A stretch of DNA of 57,317 bases from JBATBW01 sp049662565 (GTDB taxonomy: Bacteria > Bacillota_I > Bacilli_A > Erysipelotrichales > Erysipelotrichaceae): the NCBI GenBank assembly GCA_049662565.1, contig JBATBW010000125.1, positions 1 through 57,317 of the forward strand. The letters run 5' to 3'. Below are positions 1 to 9,012 of the stretch, piece after piece. The position numbers and the translations under genes are program-made. Under the pieces are notes generated by a model that saw only the letters and a program-made list of their open reading frames with translations, searched no databases and was not told where the DNA came from. Positions within the stretch are counted from its first letter, which is position 1. Every line of letters starts with the position of its first letter.

Positions 1-858
1 ATGTATTGTTTAGAAAGCGCACAACAAATGCCAGCTTTACCGGAAGAAATTGAAGAAGCTTTAGCCGAAAATATTCAAATCAATAATTCATGGGGCCCAA
101 AACAATTCATTACGGAAAATGGTAAATTAACAAAAGTAGAATTTAAAAAATGCACTTCAATCTTTGATGATCAAAATAGATTCAACCCTCAATATGATGA
201 AAACGAAACTATCATTGTAGATGCGGATAAGGTCATCTTATCAATTGGCCAATCGATTGAACATAATGAATTATTAAAAGGCTTAAACATTGAAGTAAAT
301 CGAAATAACACTATAAAAGCCGATAGCTTCACATACCAAACAAACGAAAAAGATATCTTTGTAGGTGGTGATGTTTATACTGGTCCTCGCTTTGCGATTG
401 ATGCCATTGCCGCTGGTAAAGAGGGTGCAATCTCAATTCACCGTAGCGTTCATGAAGGACAAAGCTTAGTATTAGGTCGTGACCGTCGTAATTATATAGC
501 TTTAGATAAATCAAACTTAAGAATTGAAGGTTACGACAATACTCCACGGCAAAGAGTATTACATGACGATAAAAACCATAAATCATTTAAAGACAATCGT
601 CTAACATTTACTGAAGAACAAGTTAAAAAAGAAACAGCTCGTTGTTTAGGGTGTGGTGCTGTTCAAGTCGACCAATACATGTGTATTGGTTGTGGTCAAT
701 GTACAACAAAGTGTATGTTTGATGCCATTACTTTAGAAAGAAGATATAACGAGTTTGCTCCTGTCTTTGAACAGTTACCAATTGAAGTAGCAAAATATGC
801 CGTAAAACGTAGCGCAAATATCGCAGTAAATGCGCTAAACCCAAATAAGGACAACTAA
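1..858 (+). CDS. NAD(P)-binding FAD/iron-sulfur oxidoreductase, GltD-like (5' truncated)
   Basis: This is the C-terminal part of a glutamate-synthase-small-chain-like flavoprotein; the first visible ATG is internal because the FAD- and most of the NAD(P)-binding region is missing. The opening residues resemble the 'MPA..EEI.EA' region of that family. The FAD-closing motif GGDVYTGPRFAIDAIAAGK lies near residues 122-140. A ferredoxin-like tail near residues 218-245 carries CxxC and CxxCxxCxxxC (CLGCG, CIGCGQCTTKC), which suggests bound Fe-S clusters. Such proteins pass electrons between NAD(P)H and ferredoxin-type partners. It ends one base before hypA, so a link to hydrogenase metabolism is inferred from context. 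The exact substrate cannot be read from the visible part. Confidence 0.8.
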   Translation: MYCLESAQQMPALPEEIEEALAENIQINNSWGPKQFITENGKLTKVEFKKCTSIFDDQNRFNPQYDENETIIVDADKVILSIGQSIEHNELLKGLNIEVNRNNTIKADSFTYQTNEKDIFVGGDVYTGPRFAIDAIAAGKEGAISIHRSVHEGQSLVLGRDRRNYIALDKSNLRIEGYDNTPRQRVLHDDKNHKSFKDNRLTFTEEQVKKETARCLGCGAVQVDQYMCIGCGQCTTKCMFDAITLERRYNEFAPVFEQLPIEVAKYAVKRSANIAVNALNPNKDN

Positions 859-859
859 T

Positions 860-1201
860 ATGCATGAACTAGGTGTATTAAGTGCCGTTATTAAAACGAT
901 CGAAGGCATCAAAGAACAAGAAAATTTAACTCATATTGAAAAAGTAGTACTGCAAGTTGGCGAATTATCAGGAATATTACCCCATTATTTAGAAGAGTGT
1001 TATCCTGCCGCTGTCTATAAGACATTCATGGAAAACACGAAATTAGAAATGGATATCGTCAAAGGACAAGTACTATGTAACGACTGTAATACCGAATTTA
1101 ATGGTGTTGAATGTGATCTTCGCTGCCCTAAATGTGGTGGCCAAAACTTAACCGCCCTTTCGGGTAAAGAATTTATTATTAAAGAGATAGTTGGTTACTA
1201 A
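860..1201 (+). CDS. hypA: Hydrogenase maturation nickel metallochaperone HypA
   Basis: A 113-residue protein of normal HypA length. It starts MHELG, and the Met1-His2-Glu3 amino end is the family's nickel ligand. A C-terminal zinc ribbon is formed by two CxxC pairs (CNDC near 73-76, CPKC near 89-92). HypA, with HypB, delivers nickel to [NiFe]-hydrogenase precursors; the ribbon is structural. The ATG follows the upstream oxidoreductase stop by one base, so translation is probably coupled. No hydrogenase structural gene or hypB is visible here, so the client enzyme must lie to the left or elsewhere. Confidence 0.92.
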   Translation: MHELGVLSAVIKTIEGIKEQENLTHIEKVVLQVGELSGILPHYLEECYPAAVYKTFMENTKLEMDIVKGQVLCNDCNTEFNGVECDLRCPKCGGQNLTALSGKEFIIKEIVGY

Positions 1202-1228
1202 AAAAGCCGCACTTAATGCGGTTTTTTT
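1202..1228 (+). terminator. Rho-independent terminator after hypA
   Basis: Stem CCGCA (1207-1211), loop CTTAA, TGCGG (1217-1221), extended by a G-T pair and an A-run facing a run of seven T. It begins at the hypA stop codon. Confidence 0.85.
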
Positions 1229-1291
1229 ATCCCATTTCGTGAAATTTGCCTTAAAAGTGTTATAATAATATTTGACTAAAAGGAGATAAAT

Positions 1292-2659
1292 ATGATCAAA
1301 TTTTATATAGCATTATATCTTGCAAAACTATCAATACCACTACTAAAAATAACCAAACATAACGGAACAAATTTTCCAGGTGAAGTCGCACTTAAAATAT
1401 GTCCGGATTTCATTAAATACATTGATAAACCAACACGGAATATAGCTGTAACTGGAACAAACGGTAAAACAACAATTACCAATATGATTTGTGATTGTTT
1501 AACTAAAGAAAATGTTCAGTATATTGATAATCGTAGCGGCAGTAATATTTCAAGCGGTATATCTACTACCTTACTAAAAGGAGTAAACATTTGCAATAAA
1601 TGTCAATACTCTTTAGGAGTATTTGAAATTGACGAAAGATCGAGTTTAAGAGTTTACCCCTATTTGCATCCTGAAATTATCGTTATCTCCAATTTATTTC
1701 GTGATTCAATAATGCGTAATGCACATCCTCATTATATAGCGGATTTCTTAAATGAAGCGATAAATCATCAATGTACTTTAATTATAAATGCTGATGATAT
1801 TATCGCTTGTGAAGTAGGGAAAGATAATCCAAAAGTGTTCTTTGGAATAGATAAATTAGATACCGATTTAACAGAACCGGAAAATCTAATTAATGATGCC
1901 CAAATATGTCCACTATGTCATCATAAACTAGAATATAAATTCTTACGTTATCATCATATTGGTAAAGTATATTGTCCAAATTGTGGCTTTAAATCCAACG
2001 AACCGGACTATTTAGGAAGTAATGTCAATTTAGATAAGAAAACAATGACACTTACTTACTTAAATCAAAATATCGAAATTAAACTAATATCCGATAGTTT
2101 AGTAAATGCTTATAATTCACTTGCGACTATCGCTACCCTTAAACAAATGGGTTATGATCTTGATAAGGCGATTGAACTTGTATCAAGTATTGAAATAACG
2201 AAAACCCGCCATAATGTTTATGAAACTCCTAATAATAATATTATTATGCAAATGGCTAAAGAAAAAAATGCCCTAGCATGTACAAGAACTTTTGATTATG
2301 TAGCGAAAAGAAAAGGACCAAAGAAAGAACTATTCTTAATGATGAATTGTTTAGGTGATCAAGATCATTGGAGCGAAAATATGTGTTGGCTTTATGACTG
2401 CGATTTTGAATATTTATTAGATGATAGCATTTCTCAAATTGTTTGTACCGGACCAAGAGCACTTGATTATCAACTGCGTTTATTATTAGCTGGTATTAAT
2501 AAAGAAAAGATTGTTGTCCAACTCAATGAACATGAAGCAGTCAAACAACTAAATTATACAAAGGGAGAAGATATTTATATTTTCTATGGCACTGATTCCC
2601 TTAATTTAGCGTTTACTATTCAAAAAGAAATTGTCAAATGTGCTCAGGAGAAAAGATAA
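1292..2659 (+). CDS. murT: Lipid II isoglutaminyl synthase, Mur-ligase subunit MurT
   Basis: A 455-residue Mur ligase-like protein. With GatD it amidates the alpha-carboxyl of D-Glu in lipid II to D-isoglutamine at the inner face of the membrane. The ATP-binding loop TGTNGKTT sits at 54-61. A MurT-specific zinc ribbon is intact, with Cys at 206, 209, 228 and 231. The C-terminal Mur-ligase domain is recognisable but loosely conserved: the usual 'KNPAG' segment reads KEKNALA, while the WLYDCDFE stretch that carries the conserved Asp is kept. The start follows AAAGGAG at good spacing. It overlaps gatD by one base (TAATG), so the pair is translationally coupled. The partner GatD is abnormal (see that entry). 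Confidence 0.92.
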   Translation: MIKFYIALYLAKLSIPLLKITKHNGTNFPGEVALKICPDFIKYIDKPTRNIAVTGTNGKTTITNMICDCLTKENVQYIDNRSGSNISSGISTTLLKGVNICNKCQYSLGVFEIDERSSLRVYPYLHPEIIVISNLFRDSIMRNAHPHYIADFLNEAINHQCTLIINADDIIACEVGKDNPKVFFGIDKLDTDLTEPENLINDAQICPLCHHKLEYKFLRYHHIGKVYCPNCGFKSNEPDYLGSNVNLDKKTMTLTYLNQNIEIKLISDSLVNAYNSLATIATLKQMGYDLDKAIELVSSIEITKTRHNVYETPNNNIIMQMAKEKNALACTRTFDYVAKRKGPKKELFLMMNCLGDQDHWSENMCWLYDCDFEYLLDDSISQIVCTGPRALDYQLRLLLAGINKEKIVVQLNEHEAVKQLNYTKGEDIYIFYGTDSLNLAFTIQKEIVKCAQEKR

Positions 2660-3366
2660 TGAAAGTTGAAATATTATATCCCGAAATATGTAATTTATAT
2701 GGTGATCTTGCCAACATATCTTACTTGAAAAAATGTAACAACTCAATAGAAGTGATCAACACTAGTTTAAATGAAGTTCCTCATTTCACTTATGAAAATA
2801 TTGATTTAGTGTATATGGCCACTACGACCGAAAAAGGCCAAGAAATTGTCATCGAAAAGTTGTTGAATTATAAAGATGTTATTGTCAAACAAATTGAAAA
2901 TGATAAGTGTTTTTTATTCACTGGTAATGCTTTTGAAATATTGGGCAAGAAAATAATAGATGAAAAAAATGATATCGATATTGATGGTTTAGGCATTTTT
3001 AATATTATATCTAAAAGAGAAATGAAAAATCGCTATAATGGTTTATATCTTGGTAAATACGAAGAAATGGAAATTGTCGGATTTAAGAGCCAATTTTCCT
3101 TTAGTTTTGGCGATGTTCCTTACTGGATTACGACAACTAAAGGTTGCGGGCTTAATGAACAAATAACTAATGAAGGTATTAAGTACCACAATTTTTATGG
3201 CACAAACTTATTAGGTCCTCTTTTAGTAATTAATCCCGATTTATGCAAGTATTTCCTTCGTAAATTTGGTTTAAACGATAAACTATCATTTGAAGATGAA
3301 GCTTATCAAAATTACAATCATCGCTTGAAAGAGTACAAAGAACCACATCGTGGTTTCACTTATTAA
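2659..3366 (+). CDS. gatD: GatD-like subunit with degenerate glutaminase site
   Basis: A 235-residue CobB/CobQ-type glutamine amidotransferase-like protein, partner of MurT. ATG at 2659 is chosen over one 21 bases upstream because AGGAG sits 8 bases before it and the product then starts MKVEILYPEICNLYGD, matching GatD's conserved N terminus (NLYGD). Normally GatD hydrolyses Gln and channels ammonia to MurT. Here the nucleophile elbow, 'ICGGYQ' in typical members, reads TGNAFE, with no Cys at that position. The conserved 'LHGP' catalytic His is Leu in GTNLLGPLL. The glycine-rich oxyanion segment is replaced by ATTTEKGQE. Fold-level motifs (LGKK, GLGI, GPLL..NPDL) remain, so this is not a frameshift. 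It may be a structural or ammonia-dependent partner. Confidence 0.88.
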   Translation: MKVEILYPEICNLYGDLANISYLKKCNNSIEVINTSLNEVPHFTYENIDLVYMATTTEKGQEIVIEKLLNYKDVIVKQIENDKCFLFTGNAFEILGKKIIDEKNDIDIDGLGIFNIISKREMKNRYNGLYLGKYEEMEIVGFKSQFSFSFGDVPYWITTTKGCGLNEQITNEGIKYHNFYGTNLLGPLLVINPDLCKYFLRKFGLNDKLSFEDEAYQNYNHRLKEYKEPHRGFTY

Positions 3367-3372
3367 AAAATA

Positions 3373-3404
3373 ACGGTATGTATCAATAGATACATACCGT
3401 TTTA
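3373..3404. terminator. Bidirectional terminator between gatD and vanY-like gene
   Basis: A perfect 12-bp stem (3373-3384 with 3389-3400) and AATA loop lie between convergent genes, with A-rich and T-rich flanks on both sides. It can end transcription of both. Confidence 0.88.
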
Positions 3405-3407
3405 TTA

Positions 3408-4499
3408 TTAATATAAACCTAAATATTCTTCTAGTGTTTTGCCACTTTCTTTTACTTTAATAGCCATATCTCGACCGATATATCGATAGTGCCATGGTTC
3501 ATAAATATAACCAGTAATTTCTTCTTTTCCCTTTGGATAACGCATGATAAAACCATATTCATGCGCATGTTCACTTAACCAAGTGAAACTTCCAGTATTT
3601 TCAAAAGACTCATCAATCTTTCCAATATCATATGATAAACCGGTTTGGTGTTCACTATAACCAGCAACTGCCGATTCTCTTCTTGCTTGAGCTTCGCCTA
3701 ATTCATTTACCCAGTGTTGAAATAACCCCACTTGAGTTTCATAACTTCTAAATGCTGATTTTATTGGAATATTATATCCTGCTGCTTTTGCTGCGTCTAA
3801 CATTTTTGTTAATTGGCTATTTGCTTCAGCATCACGTCCTGGAGCGTACGATTTAGGTAATGGGAATATTTTATTCGCAATTAATAATCCGTCAACATAT
3901 ATTGGTTGTTTAAGGGTGTTTGGATCACAGTTTTGTAAGAAGATTGCACGCTTCTTGTTTTCGTTATTGCTTGAATCCGTTGCAGTATAGATTACTTGGT
4001 AAACACCATAATCACTACCTTTTTGGATTTCAGTTGTTTCAATCTTAATTTCCACTTCGCCATCCCCTTGATCTAACGCTTTTGCATCAACATTGGTTTT
4101 AGGGTCAAAAGTATCACCTGATTTCAAAACAACGATTGGACTATTCATTTTAAATTCTGGTGCTGTTTTGTCAACTATTGAAACAATATATTCTACTTCT
4201 TTAGAAATATTATTTTTTGATATTAATTTAAAGACTATCTTTTTTTCGCCTAAAGTTTTAGTATCTATAACCGGATATTCGATATTGGCAGTGACATAAT
4301 CTTGAACTAAATCTTTCGTATCCACTTCGGCATTTAATTCAACACTTGCACTCTTTTCTTTAAAATTAACTACCAAACTATTATATTCTTGGTCATATTG
4401 TTTTTTATAATTCAATCCTACAAATATTAATCCGATTAGCGCAGCTAATATTACAACAATTAATATTACACGACTTATTTTAACTTTTCTTTTCTTCAT
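3408..4499 (-). CDS. VanY-type D-alanyl-D-alanine carboxypeptidase (M15B) with Ig-like domain
   Basis: A 363-residue membrane-anchored wall hydrolase. Residues about 8-28 form one hydrophobic helix after a very basic start (MKKRKVKISR), so the protein is probably anchored with the rest outside. The middle (about 35-190) looks like two cadherin/DUF5011-type beta repeats. The C-terminal M15B domain shows SAFRSYETQ, SEHQTGLSYDI (Zn ligands His and Asp) and EPWHYRYI (catalytic Glu/Zn His). It should trim the terminal D-Ala of stem peptides. No vancomycin-resistance genes are nearby, so a housekeeping wall role is more likely than resistance. It is divergent from the DUF885 lipoprotein and convergent with murT-gatD. 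Confidence 0.88.
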   Translation of the reverse strand: MKKRKVKISRVILIVVILAALIGLIFVGLNYKKQYDQEYNSLVVNFKEKSASVELNAEVDTKDLVQDYVTANIEYPVIDTKTLGEKKIVFKLISKNNISKEVEYIVSIVDKTAPEFKMNSPIVVLKSGDTFDPKTNVDAKALDQGDGEVEIKIETTEIQKGSDYGVYQVIYTATDSSNNENKKRAIFLQNCDPNTLKQPIYVDGLLIANKIFPLPKSYAPGRDAEANSQLTKMLDAAKAAGYNIPIKSAFRSYETQVGLFQHWVNELGEAQARRESAVAGYSEHQTGLSYDIGKIDESFENTGSFTWLSEHAHEYGFIMRYPKGKEEITGYIYEPWHYRYIGRDMAIKVKESGKTLEEYLGLY

Positions 4500-4589
4500 A
4501 AATTATCACTCCCTATAATAATATAGCATATTACATAACATTTTCCTACCACAACAGAATATGTTATAATACTACTAAGGAGAATTCTT

Positions 4590-6296
4590 ATGAAAAAACT
4601 AAAAATTGTTATAATCTTACTTTGCACTATTTTATTAACAAGCTGCCAAAAACCTGCTACTGACAATTCCCAAATACAAAATAAGTTTGATCAATTTGTT
4701 GATTCAATACCTTCACAAATACTTGACCCTGCTAGCCCATCATTAAATCAATTGTTTACTGATCCAAACAATGTAAGTCTAAAGCCTCAACTTAATGTGT
4801 GGCCTGATTATGATATAGATAAATACAAAAAAGAACTTGCGACTATGGAGCAATTAAAGCAGGAATTATTATCTTTTAATCATTCTAAACTTCAGTCATT
4901 GCAACAAGAAACATATGATGTTTTATCTTTATCATTAGAAAAAAATTATGACTTTGATGATACAGCTTTCTTCTATCTTGATAACAATCCTTTAGGTGCT
5001 TATAAAGGAGAAACTAGTAATGCTTTTCTAACTTTGTATTTCTACAATATTAGAAATGAATTTGATATTCAATCCTATATTAATTTAGTTGATACTTTGC
5101 CTAATTATGCTCAAACAATGGTTAATTTTGAACAACAAAGACAGGACAATGGATATGGTTTAACACCAACTGAAATTAAAATGTCGATTGACAATTTACA
5201 AAAAACTATTGATATCAATGAATTTGGTTTTTTATCAGAAGCAATTACTAAAAAGATTAATGACTTAAATATTCCCTCGGAAATAAAAGATAAATATCTT
5301 AAAAACATCAATTCTAAATTAATAAATAATGTCTACAACTTCTTTGTATCTTGTCAAAAAGGATTAAAAGAACTTAATGTTTTACAAAAAGATAATATTG
5401 TCTTGGGTGATTTGAAACATGGTAAAGGATATGCTAGCTATTTGATTTATATCAATACTGGATTTAAGGATTTCAATGATTATTATGATTATATTTATAA
5501 AAAATATGAAGAAAATAATAAAGAATTAAATAGCTTACTAACTAATAATCCCAACCTTAATTTGTCAGGCAACCCTTATACCGATATTGAAAACCCTAAC
5601 GAATTACTTTCTTATTTAAAAAAAGCCACTCAAGAAGATTTCCATTTTACGGTAGATGTAAAATACAATATGGTTCAACTACCTGAAGCTTTTAAAAGTT
5701 TGATGCCTGGTACTGGAGCCTTCTACTATATCTCGCCATTAGATGATCCCCATGCTGATCAAGAAATGATGTTAAACAATGCTTATAGTCCAGCTGATTT
5801 TCCAACTATTGCACATGAAGGCTATCCTGGACATATGTATCAACATGTTTTTTCAAATAATCTGAGATTGCCTTACATTCGTAATTTATTGAGTACACCG
5901 GACTTTACTGAAGGTTATGCTAATTATGTGGAAGGAATAGTAACTAAATATGCAAAAGATCCCATTACTGCACAAATAAATCGTCTTAATGAAAAGTCAG
6001 TATACTATTTACTATTAATGATTGATGGCCAATTACACTTTAAGTTAGCGGATAATGCTCTGGAGACGTTAGAAGTTGCTTTCCAAGATAAGGAAACTGC
6101 AATTAAAATTTATCATCAACTTTCTTTTACACCTTTTGTTTTTGCTCCTTATTATGTTGGTGGCTCATTAGTTGAGGACATGTATGCTAGTGTAAAGAAT
6201 AAAGTTGATTTAATTAAATTTAATGAAGAAATAATTTCTCATGGTAATTTACCGCTAAATAAACTAAGAGATATTATTAATCGCAAATTCAAATAG
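4590..6296 (+). CDS. DUF885 family lipoprotein, putative zinc metallopeptidase
   Basis: A 568-residue exported protein. Its signal peptide ends in the lipobox LLTSC (Cys at about 19), so it should be lipid-anchored outside the membrane. The DUF885 hallmark HEGYPGH (about residue 410) and the later TEGYANYVEG are the likely metal-ligand and catalytic segments, as in gluzincin-type peptidases. Substrate unknown; members of the family are mostly annotated as uncharacterised peptidases. A -10-like TATAAT (4565-4570) and AAGGAG precede the ATG. It stands alone, with its own terminator overlapping the stop codon. Confidence 0.85.
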   Translation: MKKLKIVIILLCTILLTSCQKPATDNSQIQNKFDQFVDSIPSQILDPASPSLNQLFTDPNNVSLKPQLNVWPDYDIDKYKKELATMEQLKQELLSFNHSKLQSLQQETYDVLSLSLEKNYDFDDTAFFYLDNNPLGAYKGETSNAFLTLYFYNIRNEFDIQSYINLVDTLPNYAQTMVNFEQQRQDNGYGLTPTEIKMSIDNLQKTIDINEFGFLSEAITKKINDLNIPSEIKDKYLKNINSKLINNVYNFFVSCQKGLKELNVLQKDNIVLGDLKHGKGYASYLIYINTGFKDFNDYYDYIYKKYEENNKELNSLLTNNPNLNLSGNPYTDIENPNELLSYLKKATQEDFHFTVDVKYNMVQLPEAFKSLMPGTGAFYYISPLDDPHADQEMMLNNAYSPADFPTIAHEGYPGHMYQHVFSNNLRLPYIRNLLSTPDFTEGYANYVEGIVTKYAKDPITAQINRLNEKSVYYLLLMIDGQLHFKLADNALETLEVAFQDKETAIKIYHQLSFTPFVFAPYYVGGSLVEDMYASVKNKVDLIKFNEEIISHGNLPLNKLRDIINRKFK

Positions 6297-6316
6297 ATGG
6301 GTATCCCATCTTTTTT
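6295..6316 (+). terminator. Terminator of the DUF885 gene
   Basis: Stem AGATGGG/CCCATCT with TAT loop, followed by six T. The stop codon TAG forms the base of the stem. Confidence 0.85.
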
Positions 6317-6321
6317 AAAAT

Positions 6322-6352
6322 AAAAAACCTATAAAGCTTTGCTTTATAGGTT
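6322..6352 (-). terminator. Terminator of glgP
   Basis: A perfect 12-bp stem (6326-6337 with 6341-6352) and three-base loop, followed on the minus strand by a U-run from the A-run at 6322-6327. It lies immediately after the glgP stop. Confidence 0.88.
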
Positions 6353-6357
6353 AACAA

Positions 6358-8754
6358 TTAAATTTCTACCTTTTCAATATGCCAGATTTCTTTTGCATAT
6401 TCTTCTATTGTTCGATCACTACTAAAGAATCCACTGTTCGCAATATTGATTAAGCATTTCTTAGCCCATAATTGTTTATCACGGTATAGGTTTTCTATTT
6501 CTCTTTGTGCTAGAACATAGGCATCGAAGTCCTTTATTAATAAGTATTCATCATTACGGTACATTAATTCCTCATATACTGCTTTTAGTGCCGGATTAGT
6601 TCCTAATGTTCCATCAATTAAGGCATTAATTACATCATGGGCATATTGACTTGCTTTGACATCTTCAAAGGCATTATGACCACTCATATAAACATCACGG
6701 ACTTCTTCTTCACGTAAGCCAAATATCACATCATTTTCGCGTCCAACTAATTCGTCAATTTCCACATTAGCACCATCTAATGTACCTAATGTTATTGCGC
6801 CGTTGGCCATGAATTTCATATTACCGGTACCACTAGCTTCTTTGCCAGCTGTACTGATTTGTTCGCTGACATCTGAACCATTCATAAGTTTTTCGGCTAC
6901 ACTTACGCGGTAGTTTGGAATAAATACAACTTTTAGATATTTATTAATTTTTGGATCGTTATTAATTAAATCACCTAAAATATGAATTACTTTAATTACT
7001 GCTTTCGCAAAAGTGTACGCTGGTGCAGCTTTTGCGCCAAAGATAAAGCAACGTGGTTCCATTTTGAAATCTGGATTTGTTGTTAATTGTTGATACAAAT
7101 AAATAATATGTAAAACATTTAACAACTGTCTTTTATATGCATGAAGTCTTTTAGCTTGAGTATCAAAGATCATATTTGTATCTACTTCGATACCCGTATC
7201 TTCTTTGATCATTTTAGCTAAGATTTCTTTTCTTTGCATTTTAATCTTTAAAAATTCATCTAATACTTTTTTATCATCGACATAATCCATTAATTTTACT
7301 AATTGAGCATGGTCGCTATGATATTCAGTTCCAATTAGACGGTCTAACATCTTAACTAATTGCGGGTTAGAATATAACAACCATCTTCTAAATGAAATTC
7401 CATTAGTCTTATTTTGGAATTTGTTTGGATAAATTTGATAGAAATCATTGAATAATTGATCTTTCAAAATTTCAGTATGTAGTTTTGCTACACCATTAAC
7501 ATAAGTACTTGCATATACTGCCATATTAGCCATATATACATTGTTTTCACGAATAATCATCATATTGTTAATCTTTGCTTCATTAACACCCATTTCGCGA
7601 TATGATAAAATTTGGCGACGATTTATTTCTTCAATAATTAAATAAATACGTGGTAATAAACGTTGAATATAATCCACTGGCCATTTTTCTAAAGCTTCTT
7701 TTAATACTGTATGGTTAGTGTACGAAACACACTTACTAACAATATTCCAGCTTTCTTCCCAAGAGTAATTATATTCATCCATTAATATCCGCATTAATTC
7801 AGGCATTACTAAAACTGGATGCGTATCATTCATTTGAATCGCAATTTTTTCACTTAAGTTATCTAAAGTTTTATATACGCGTAAATGAGCTTTTATAATT
7901 GCTTGAACTCCAGCGCTGACAAAGAAATATTGTTGTTTTAAACGTAGAATACGTCCATGTTCTGTACTATCATCTGGATAGACATTTTGGCTAATTTCAC
8001 TAATCTCGTTTAAATATTCACGGAAATCACGATCAGTTGATAAGTTATCACTAGCTTCTGGTCTCCATAATCGCAATGTGTTGGTCATTTTTGTATCATA
8101 TCCAACTACTGGTACATCATAAGGCACAGCAAGCACATCTTCATAATCATAGTGCGTTACTTTAATATGGTTATCTTTATCTTTATTTAGAGCAATCTTA
8201 CCCCAAAATTTTACGCTTACCGCATGTTTTGGCTTACGCACTTCCCATATATTACCTAATTTTAGCCATTGATCTGGAACTTCTACTTGATATCCGTCGA
8301 CGATTTTTTGTTTGAATAGACCATAATCATAGCGAATACAGTTACCATTGCCCGCATAATTTAAACTTGATAATGAATCCATAAAACAAGCTGCTAGTCG
8401 GCCTAATCCACCATTACCTAAACCTGCATCACTTTCCATATCTTCTAATTCATTAATATCTATTCCTAAATCCGATAGCCCTTCGGAAACAACATCATAA
8501 ATTCCAAGATTCATCATATTGTTAGTTAATAAGCGTCCGATTAAGAACTCCATAGAAAAATAGAACATTTGTTTTTGTTCGTTTTTGGCAATTTGTTCCT
8601 TTGTTGCTTTCCAATTAATAGATGCATAATCGCGAACCATTTCCCCCAAAACCATGTAACGCTCAGTAATATGTGACTGTGCAATTGATCGCCCATATTT
8701 TTCAACTATACGAGTTGTAAAATCCGCCACAAATTCTTTTTTATTTGAAAACAT
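6358..8754 (-). CDS. glgP: Glycogen/starch phosphorylase
   Basis: A 798-residue GT35 enzyme that removes alpha-1,4-glucosyl units from glycogen with phosphate, giving glucose 1-phosphate in the cytoplasm. The PLP-binding motif EASGTGNMKF contains the Schiff-base Lys at about 647. Other family signatures are GLGNGGLGRLAACFMDS near 110 and HMN-type substrate loops (QMNDTHPVL). Length is typical. The ATG has GGAGG 7 bases upstream. It lies downstream of glgB on the same strand but is separated by a terminator and about 260 bases, so it probably has its own promoter (AT-rich region 8760-8830). Its product feeds the phosphoglucomutase at 11.6 kb. Confidence 0.97.
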   Translation of the reverse strand: MFSNKKEFVADFTTRIVEKYGRSIAQSHITERYMVLGEMVRDYASINWKATKEQIAKNEQKQMFYFSMEFLIGRLLTNNMMNLGIYDVVSEGLSDLGIDINELEDMESDAGLGNGGLGRLAACFMDSLSSLNYAGNGNCIRYDYGLFKQKIVDGYQVEVPDQWLKLGNIWEVRKPKHAVSVKFWGKIALNKDKDNHIKVTHYDYEDVLAVPYDVPVVGYDTKMTNTLRLWRPEASDNLSTDRDFREYLNEISEISQNVYPDDSTEHGRILRLKQQYFFVSAGVQAIIKAHLRVYKTLDNLSEKIAIQMNDTHPVLVMPELMRILMDEYNYSWEESWNIVSKCVSYTNHTVLKEALEKWPVDYIQRLLPRIYLIIEEINRRQILSYREMGVNEAKINNMMIIRENNVYMANMAVYASTYVNGVAKLHTEILKDQLFNDFYQIYPNKFQNKTNGISFRRWLLYSNPQLVKMLDRLIGTEYHSDHAQLVKLMDYVDDKKVLDEFLKIKMQRKEILAKMIKEDTGIEVDTNMIFDTQAKRLHAYKRQLLNVLHIIYLYQQLTTNPDFKMEPRCFIFGAKAAPAYTFAKAVIKVIHILGDLINNDPKINKYLKVVFIPNYRVSVAEKLMNGSDVSEQISTAGKEASGTGNMKFMANGAITLGTLDGANVEIDELVGRENDVIFGLREEEVRDVYMSGHNAFEDVKASQYAHDVINALIDGTLGTNPALKAVYEELMYRNDEYLLIKDFDAYVLAQREIENLYRDKQLWAKKCLINIANSGFFSSDRTIEEYAKEIWHIEKVEI

Positions 8755-8960
8755 AATTTTCCTCCATTAACAAAACTATTCTAATTTTATAATAAAAGTA
8801 TTGACAATGCAATCAATATATCGATAAATAGACCAACTTTGTTCTAAATTTACTATAATTTCGCAACATGAATGATTTAGTAATATTTTACCTTTACTAT
8901 TCGATAAATTATTGCACAACTTTTGGCATGTTTCTTTTTATATAACTCTGTCTTTAGAGA

Positions 8961-8991
8961 AAAAAACCTAGAAATTTTCTTAATTTCTAGG
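8961..8991 (-). terminator. Terminator of glgB
   Basis: A perfect 10-bp stem CCTAGAAATT (8967-8976) with 8982-8991 and TTCTT loop, followed on the minus strand by six U (A-run 8961-8966). The remaining gap to glgP (8755-8960) contains no convincing ORF. Confidence 0.85.
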
Positions 8992-9012
8992 CCTTATTTT
9001 TTTATTTAACTA

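Noticed and set aside
3408..4499. Vancomycin-resistance vanY
   Set aside because: No vanHAX/RS neighbours; M15B carboxypeptidases are common housekeeping wall enzymes in Bacillota.
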